64,000 bases of DNA from Lumnitzera littorea. Its lineage: Eukaryota > Streptophyta > Magnoliopsida > Myrtales > Combretaceae. The stretch lies in NCBI GenBank assembly GCA_024138015.1, contig JAMXBB010000003.1:71970302-72034301 (forward strand), written 5' to 3'. The position numbers and the translations under genes were made by a program. Below the pieces are notes generated by a model. It did not search any database. It was not told the origin of the DNA and saw only the letters and a program-made list of their open reading frames with translations. Below are positions 58,200 to 64,000 of the stretch, piece by piece (position 1 is the first letter of the stretch; every line of letters starts with the position of its first letter).

Positions 58200-59365
58200 C
58201 GCCAAAGAAAATGACCTAGGAGAAGGTTGTGAAAGAGGCTACCACTTTGAAGAAGAAGAAGAAGAAGGTAACCCCTCATGCTAAAAAGGGTCAAAGAACT
58301 AAGCAAATAGAGGCTATTGGGACTACATAGCTCGAGGTACTTCCCGTAATCAAAGATACTCCTTGAGAAGAAGTGTCGAGAGAAGTTAGCCATGATATTG
58401 TTACCAATATCAACACTAAGGTTATTCCTTGAGAAGTGGTAGATAGCTTGGTAGAGCAAACAAATATTGAGCCAAGTCCCAAAAAGAGAACTAGGAAAGA
58501 GCTTCTTGACCAACCTCTATCCAAGAGAAGCAAAGTCATAGATGAGAAGACAAAGGAGGTTTTGAGAAATAAAGCTTTTAGTGTTAAGACTGTCGGGTTT
58601 GTTCTTAGCTGTAAGGTGGGTGAATATTTTATGCCGTGTTAGAGTCGTAACATCTTAGACACTGATTTGGCTTTGGTCGACAAGACAAAGTCTTTAAACT
58701 TGATGGAGGGGGCCACTCTCCTAAAGGACAGGGAGATAGCAAAGAAGGATGTACAAAGGGTCGGTGGTTGCAATGAAGGTCATATTGCTACCAAATTGTA
58801 TGATGTAAGTTTATAACTATGGTCTGCTTTCATTTATGGTTTATGTTTGGTTATTGACCTAACTTCTTGTCTTCGTGTAGATTAGTAGCTAATGGGAAAC
58901 AACCTTTAATTACGTCCAATCTATGGCTAACTTATCCAAAGATGATGCCAACACTCATGAAGAAGATGCCGACCTGTTCTAACCCGAGGCCAAATAGTTC
59001 AAGGTCGAGACTGAATAACTTTTGCAGAGGCTAAGCAAATGACACATGGCCAAGGGGAAGAAAAGGAGCCATTCGGCAATAAGCCTATCATCTGCCGAGA
59101 AGATGAGAAATCGCAAGGCCAAAGACTCGAGAGCCAAGAACGACTTAGCATAGCACTAAGAGACTCGTATTGATTGAATCTAGAACTTAGCAATTGTGGG
59201 CTGACCTCTTTGGTGTCTCGGCCAAGCCATACGAGAGTTCAAGGACTCCTTCCTGAACCCGTATGTCAAATTGCTGACCCCGTCCAGTTCGAATACTATT
59301 ACTCTCAGGACATATCGAGTGACTACATGTCGACTTCTGTAAAATGTACAGTTTTGTATTCTTGA
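58200..59365 (+). pseudogene. Unrecognised Lys/Arg-rich ORF remnant, possibly gag-like, with a possible intron
   Basis: One frame reads APKKMT, a stop, EKVVKEATTLKKKKKKVTPH, then with occasional stops SREVSHDIVTNINTKVIP and an open part, VDSLVEQTNIEPSPKKRTRK, ELLDQPLSKRSKVIDEKTKE and SVKTVGFVLSCKVGEYFMP, then DTDLALVDKTKSLNLMEGAT and GGCNEGHIATKLYD. At 58806 a GTAAGT donor-like site appears, and a TTCGTGTAG acceptor-like site at about 58873-58881; after it comes NYVQSMANLSKDDANTHEED and a charged, coiled-coil-like stretch to 59160. The last open piece (59174-59365) includes PVCQIADPVQFEYYYSQD. I do not recognise the family. A basic region followed by charged helices is seen in gag-like ORFs of some non-autonomous plant LTR elements, so that is my guess. 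Confidence 0.35.
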
Positions 59366-59980
59366 ATATGTTTTCCCTTATTTTATTTATTGGCTTGATT
59401 CTTTAGGATTTAAGGCCTTGTACATAATTTACAGTTTTGCCACTAGAGTTTAGGACTTACTATAAATAGCAATATTTGTACATCAATACATAGATAGAGA
59501 CAGATAGATATACAGACATATATATATATATATATATACAGAGAGTGAAACTTTCCTCTTTCATGCAAGGTTGTACTTAAGCTAGTAGAGCTTGCATTTG
59601 CCAGATTATCGAGTATTGATTACTCTCTTTAATCTCTCTTGTGTTCTTATCAATCTTATTCTTAGGAATGTAGTGAACCCCTTCATTTGAATCAGTTAAT
59701 GAGTCATATATAACCCTCATTTGAACCCCGAGCGACATTTAGTGTTCATAAGTTGTATCGAACTTTATTTCAAGCTTAAACACCTTGATTGTGTTTGTGT
59801 CTTGGTGAGTTATATCCATCTATATTCACTATCAAAAACCTTCCTATTCTTCATACCCATTTTCTTTTGAATACCCATTTCTGTTTGTTTGAAGGTCCAC
59901 TGCCATCTCTAGATTGATTCCTTATCAGCAGCTATGTTCCAATAACCTTAGATGGGATTGAAGAGGAGATGAAAAAGGTA
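59366..59980 (+). other. LTR-like region with TATA box and microsatellites
   Basis: After the ORF remnant the sequence has GGACTTACTATAAATAGCAA (TATAAATA at about 59461-59468), much like the promoter of element B's LTR (ACTTACTATAAATAGTCC), then a GATA-type run and a TA run (59517-59538), then a pyrimidine-rich leader. This suggests the 3' LTR of the element that carried the ORF, but I could not find a TG...CA pair or a second copy. Element C's LTR begins at 59981. Confidence 0.4.
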
Positions 59981-60836
59981 TGTTGTGAACTATGACCAAG
60001 AACAAATAAGGCCGGTTATTGGATGGGTCCAAGCTTGTAGAAAGCTTGAAAAAGGGTTAATAGGGAAGGGTATGAAAAGAGTGACAAATACGAAAAAAAT
60101 AGTAAGCAAAAACCCATGAATAACTCCAGAGGAAATGACGTATCAATGGAACTTCCAAGTACTCATGGCACAATTCAATATGATGCACGAATTGGTTTAA
60201 TGAGGTTACTTGTCACCTGACCTTGCTTAAGGGAAAGGATAAGAATGATGCTAAGAGTAAACAAATAGTGTTTACGTAAAGAAGAAAGTACTTAAGTGTA
60301 TTAAAGGTAATCTAATAAGTTACAGCTATAAGTACAAGGTTATGTATACCCATAAGTTAGGGCAACTTGCTTATAAGGGAAAAGATAATAAGGACATTTC
60401 TTAAAGAAACAATGTACATGATATAAAAGGATAAAAATAAATATATAAGGAAAACAATCATTGGTGTTATAGATTCTTCATACGATACTATATACGTGGT
60501 GATGTTGCATTAGCGAGATTGTTAGAAGATGCGAATAAAGAGTATGGATAGGTGGGCTTATCTAAGTAGGGATGGCCTAGTTAGTCTGGATTCTTTGTTT
60601 CTCGGCTTGGTAACAAGGATGATGCCAAGTGATTGGTCGGCTCGGCATTAGAGTAATCATCAACTTGGCATAACACAGAATAATGGGTGGTTATATGGCA
60701 CGGCATTAAAGGTGACTTGCTAAGGAAGTACTTGACCTTGGTAGGGGTTGGTTGGAACATAAGGATTCATCGTGTTAGCCCCTTTAGTCCTTGGGCTTGG
60801 TTACGGGTCAAAGGTCCGGTAGCTTGATTCCTATCA
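59981..60836 (-). repeat. Element C 3' LTR
   Basis: 856 bp in minus-strand sense: TGATAGGAATCAAGC at 60836 to TAGTTCACAACA at 59981. The first 30 bases and the last 400 (from CTCTTAGCATCATTCTTATC on) match element A's LTR, while the middle part differs. The flank just outside its end is AGGTA (59976-59980); the other flank is outside the window, so the duplication cannot be checked. Confidence 0.8.
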
Positions 60837-60847
60837 CTCCCTCTGGG
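60837..60847 (-). other. Element C polypurine tract
   Basis: The minus strand reads CCCAGAGGGAG immediately before the LTR start. It overlaps the region just past the pol stop codon (60848-60850). Confidence 0.7.
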
Positions 60848-62100
60848 TTATTTTGGATTTAAGATCAAATCCGAATGGTGTTCACTCAATTCTTTGTCAA
60901 GGTGATATGGATTGAGGTCGGCAATGTTGAAGGTATTAGAAACCCCATAATCCTTAGGTAGTTGCAACCTATAGGTGTTGTCATTAATTTTTTAGAGGAT
61001 TCTGAAAGGCCCTTCCGCTCTTGCAGATAATTTGTTTTACTTCTTACTCGAGAACCATTCCTTATTAAGGTGTAGCCATACCAAGTCTCCCGATTGAAAT
61101 TGTTTAGCTAACCTACCCTTGGTCCTTTTTCGTATTCTTTTGGCAGCTTGGTCGATATGTCGAGTGACCTTGTCATAGATGTGCTGAAGAGATTGTGCTC
61201 TAGCCGAGGCGTTAAGGTCGTCTTGCGCTGGTGCTAGTATAGTAGCGTGGTTGAAGGGTAACTCGAGATTGAATCTATAGACCACCTTGAAGGGAGTCAG
61301 CTTAGTGGTATCATGTATGGTTTGATTATAGGCAAATTTGACCACTGGTGGGTAGACATCCCAATCAGCTAAGTTCTTGGCTACTGAAGCTCGGAGCAGT
61401 AACCCTAAAGTATGATTAACTATCTCTGTTTGACCGTCAGTTGAGGGGTGACATGAGGCACTGAAGAGTAATTCGGTTCCCAACCAATGCCATAGGGTCC
61501 TCTAGAAATGGCTCAAGAACTTCAAGTTCCTATTGGAGACTACACTCCTCGGCACACTATGTATTCGCATAATCTCCTGTAAGAAAAGAGAAGCAATAGC
61601 CAAAGCGTCGTTAATTTTGGTGCAGGGCACGAAGTGTGTCATCTTACTGAACTAATCTACAATGACCATTATATAATCTTTGCCTCAAGCAGTTTGCTAC
61701 AGTCCGAGAACAAGGTCCATACTCAGTTCAATCCATAGCGTCGTAGGAACAGGTAGGGGCATTGCTTTCCCTTATTTGGCTCGGCACTTAGCCTTTTTGC
61801 ATACCGCACGGCTTTCTACAACTCTGTATGCATCTCTTTACATCTTCGACTAAAAGAATCGGCCATTCAATAGTTCATAGGTCCTCCTCTCTTCAAAGTG
61901 TCTGGAGAGCCCTCCGCTGTAGGCTTCTTTGATTAATAATTCCCGTAGGGAACAAGTCAACACGTATAATCCCCCTCCTCTAAATAGATAGCCATCCTCC
62001 ACATAATACTTGTCCATTGTCCTCCCATCAATGCATTGTGAAATTATTGGTCCAAAGTATAGATCCCCATAGTACTGTTTTTTGATACTTGTAAAACTAA
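60848..62100 (-). pseudogene. Element C integrase
   Basis: Minus-strand order: SLRELLIKEAYSGGLSRHFE (zinc-binding N-terminus, near 61940-61880), then RVVESRAVCKKAKCRAK in which Cys residues are shifted or lost, a core with ELSMDLVLGL (first catalytic Asp kept), FSKMTHFVPCTKINDALAIA, VPRSVVSNRNLKFLSHF at about 61560-61510 (second catalytic Asp changed to Asn at 61526-61534) and DGQTEIVNHTLGLLLRASVA (Glu kept). The open part 61483-61037 continues to GDLVWLHLNKEW; then FRIL, a stop, KINDNTYRLQLPKDYGVSN and FNIADLNPYH, ending at a stop at 60848-60850. No chromodomain is seen. Asp-to-Asn changes in SNRN are G-to-A transitions in the sense strand. Confidence 0.88.
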
Positions 62101-62580
62101 ACATTCTAGTCTGAAGTTCTAATAAGATTGCATGCCTCTTCGAAAGCGCATCTGCAATTACATTGCTCTTTCCTACTTGTACTTTATTACAAAATTGAAC
62201 CCCTTAAGGAATTCAACCCAACTTGCTTACCACTTCGACAACTTGGTCTGACTTCGGAAGTATCTCAGCGATTCATGGTCAGTATATATGACAAATTCTC
62301 TTGGCAGTGAGTAATGTTGCCACACTTGCATCGTTCAGATTAGTGCCAAAAGTTCCTTGTCATACATAGAGTAGTTCAACTGTGGTCTTCAAAGCTTCTC
62401 ATTGTGGAAGGCAATTGGTCGGCCTTTCTACATCAGGATAGCACCTATTCCAACGCCTAATGCATTGCATTCCAACTCAAAAATTTTGTCGAAGTCAAGT
62501 AGTACTAATACCGGGGTAGAGGTCAATCTTTCCTTTACATTGGCAAAACTCTTCTCCTCCCTTTCTCCCCATCAGAAGTT
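62101..62580 (-). pseudogene. Element C RNase H
   Basis: The minus strand reads ERLTSTPVLVLLDFDKIFEL then ECNALGVGIGAILM, where the first catalytic Asp (usually E-C-D-A) is Asn; then RPIAFHNEKL, LNYSMYDKELLALI, REFVIYTDHESLRYFRSQTK and SNVIADALSKRHAI, where the last catalytic Asp is kept. Stops interrupt it at about five sites. The Asn in ECNA is again a G-to-A change. It follows the RT in frame, as is normal. Confidence 0.85.
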
Positions 62581-63240
62581 AGTGTTCTTCTTTGTAAGCT
62601 CAGAAAGTGGTGCGGTGATGGTGCTGAAATTCCTTATAAACTTTCTATAAAATGAAGCCATTCCGTGGAAACTTCTTACGTCAGCAAAAGTAGTAGGAGT
62701 CGGCCACTCAACAATTGCTTTGATCTTCTCATCATTGACTCGCAAGCTTCCTCCATTGACTACATACCCCAAGAATACTACTTCCTCCTGGCAGAAGCAA
62801 CACTTCTTCAAGTTACCAAATAGCCTCTTAGCATGAAGGATGTCCATGACGGATCTAAGATGTTCACAGTGACTTGGCATGTCAACATTGTAGACCAGGA
62901 TGTTGTCAAAGTATGCTACGACACACTTCCTTATGAGATGTTGCAGCATATGGTTCATAAGTCTCATGAAAGTGCTCAAGGCATTTGACAAGCCAAAGGG
63001 CATGGCCATCTACTCATAAAGTCCATGTTGAGTCTTGAACGTAGTCTTCCATTCGTCTCTTAACCTTATGTAGATTTGATGGTAACCAGACATGAGATTA
63101 ATCTTGTTGAAAATCTCGGCTCCACTCAGCTCATCTAACATGTCTTTTAGCTTCAGGATGGATACCTGTATTTGATCGTGATTTTGTTCACAGCTCGACT
63201 GTCAACACAAATTTGCTAAGTTCCATCGTTCTTCGACACT
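62581..63240 (-). pseudogene. Element C reverse transcriptase
   Basis: After the linker, the minus strand gives LSPYAVPVLLVSKNDGT (to 63216), then a decayed middle with LKDMLDELSGAEIF and SGYHQIYIRLRDEWKTTFKT, and the open part 63009-62572: MAMPFGLSNALSTFMRLMNH, KCVVAYFDNILVYNVDM, LRSVMDILHAKRLFGNLKKC, CFCQEEVVFLGYVVNGG, and RSFHGMASFYRKFIRNFSTI. The catalytic Y-F-D-D is Y-F-D-N (62902-62913), which removes one of the two metal-binding aspartates. There is a stop and frame change near 63010 and 63190. Reverse transcription by this copy would not be possible. Confidence 0.9.
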
Positions 63241-63561
63241 AGAAGTACAGGCACAGCATAAGGGCTAAGACTCTCTCTTACATAACCTCTCTCCAGCAAC
63301 TCATTGACCTGACGTTGGAGTTCAAAAGCCTGCTCGGGATTTATCCCATAAGCTAGCTTATTTGGCAATGCAGCACCAGGTATTAAGTCAATGCAGTGCT
63401 CTATGCCTCGAGTTGAGGGCAACCCTTAGGTAATTGTTTTAGTAAGAGGTCGGCATAGTCATCTAGTAACCCTTGATTTCCTAAAGAAGCTCACCCTGCT
63501 CCTTCATTTCCACTAGTCGCCTGACTAAAAATAGGGTTGACTCGTCAGCATTGATGGCTTC
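63216..63561 (-). pseudogene. Element C protease-RT linker
   Basis: The open part 63422-63216 reads STRGIEHCIDLIPGAALPNK, LAYGINPEQAFELQRQVNEL and LERGYVRESLSPYAVP: the conserved approach to the RT fingers. The earlier part (63430-63560) has LVRRLVEMKEQGEL, and stops. Elements A and B have the same block (14380 and 21650). Confidence 0.85.
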
Positions 63562-64000
63562 TCAGAGCTCGGCTATACTCATTAGTAGAGCTTTCTTCGA
63601 TTTGTGAGTGAGTTTCATCTGTAGCTTGTGACCTTCTCTCGATGGCATCGGATTCAATGTGATCTTTCGGTCATCTTTTTCCAGCATATACATGCTCCTG
63701 TAACCGTCATGTATAACTCTCCTATCAAATAACCATGACTTACCTAACAACACATAGGAAGCGCACATAAGTAGCATGCCATAGAGGATCTAGTCAGAGT
63801 AATTCCCTATAGTGATCGGCAGCAGTATTTGCTGAGTGACATGTAATGCTCATTTCTCACTCAACTAGTACAACCTGTACGGCTTAGGATGTGCAATAGT
63901 CGGCAGCTTTAGTTTTGAAACAAGATTAGTTGATGCCACATTAGTGCAACTTCCACTATCCATAATGAGAGCACACATTCGATTATTCACCTTGTAGGTG
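63562..64000 (-). pseudogene. Element C aspartic protease
   Basis: The minus strand from the window edge reads TYKVNNRMCALIMDSGSCTN, with the D-S-G active site near 63950, then VASTNLVSKLKLPTIAHPKP, stops, and the open part MCASYVLLGKSWLFDRRVIH, DGYRSMYMLEKDDRKITLNP and KKALLMSIAEL. The active site is intact. Two stops lie in the middle (after YRLY and in SEK*ALHVT). Confidence 0.85.

Larger units (their letters stand above)
59981..64000 (-). mobile_element. Ty3/Gypsy retrotransposon C, minus strand, cut by the window edge
   Basis: On the minus strand, from right to left: protease, RT, RNase H, integrase, purine tract and 3' LTR; gag and the 5' LTR lie beyond 64000. The LTR start TGATAGGAATCAAGCTAC equals that of element A, and the proteins are the closest in the window to those of A, so A and C are one family or sister families. 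C has longer open stretches (145-148 codons in RT and integrase) and fewer stops than A, so it is probably younger. The RT and integrase active sites are damaged, so it is still defective. Confidence 0.92.

Noticed and set aside
58196..58539. Leu/Ser-rich minus-strand frames opposite the basic ORF
   Set aside because: Antisense shadows of Lys/Glu codons; no membrane-protein pattern beyond composition.

Overview
The window reads as nuclear DNA of a flowering plant, from a gene-poor, AT-rich, retrotransposon-filled (probably heterochromatic) region. Two things show this: fragments of land-plant plastid genes (accD, ycf1, rpoC1, rpoC2) at the left end, and dense nesting of plant-type Ty3/Gypsy LTR retrotransposons with iMet-type primer binding sites, Athila-type gag, protease and env-like domains, and long LTRs. 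I found no convincing host gene, tRNA, rRNA or CRISPR array. Almost every recognisable coding stretch is a decayed element, with stops and lost catalytic residues that mostly look like C-to-T or G-to-A changes.

Layout. 1-3180: a mosaic of plastid DNA (NUPT), with accD 3' end (-), ycf1 3' region (+), rpoC2 5' end and rpoC1 3' end (-), and rpoC2 central part (+), joined in an order and orientation unlike a plastome. 3260-6388: 3' end and LTR of an Athila-type element, split by a 1351-bp solo LTR (4372-5722). 6389 to about 26.9 kb: an old, long LTR of family 'R' (minus strand, Tekay/Del-like ends), carrying a TGTAGATACCC-type insertion (7065-9894), Gypsy element A (10023-17941, itself holding a Copia-like solo LTR) and Gypsy element B (18635-25146, perfect GTAAG target duplication). 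28.65-37.0 kb: a second R LTR holding an internally deleted Athila element (29297-34504). 37.35-38.15 kb: a gag remnant with zinc knuckles (-). 38.3-41.8 kb: an inverted R copy. 42.29-44.62 kb and 49.55-52.44 kb: two more R LTRs, with a non-coding interval that contains a 357-bp tandem duplication. 52.7-56.75 kb: an Athila env-like gene remnant, its 3' non-coding region and LTR. 56.75-58.15 kb: a truncated R LTR. 58.2-59.4 kb: an unrecognised Lys/Arg-rich ORF remnant with a possible intron. 59.98-64 kb: Gypsy element C on the minus strand, a relative of A and the least decayed of the three, running off the right edge.

How the parts relate. R LTRs are the oldest layer and the landing sites for most later insertions. 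Uninterrupted sister copies of R show the empty sites of several insertions. Elements A, B and C have the normal order gag, protease, RT, RNase H, integrase, but each has lost at least one catalytic or metal-binding residue, so none looks autonomous. Family names (Athila, Tekay/Del-like, Copia-like) come from reading motifs by eye and were not tested by search. Boundaries given with 'about' are good to tens of bases.
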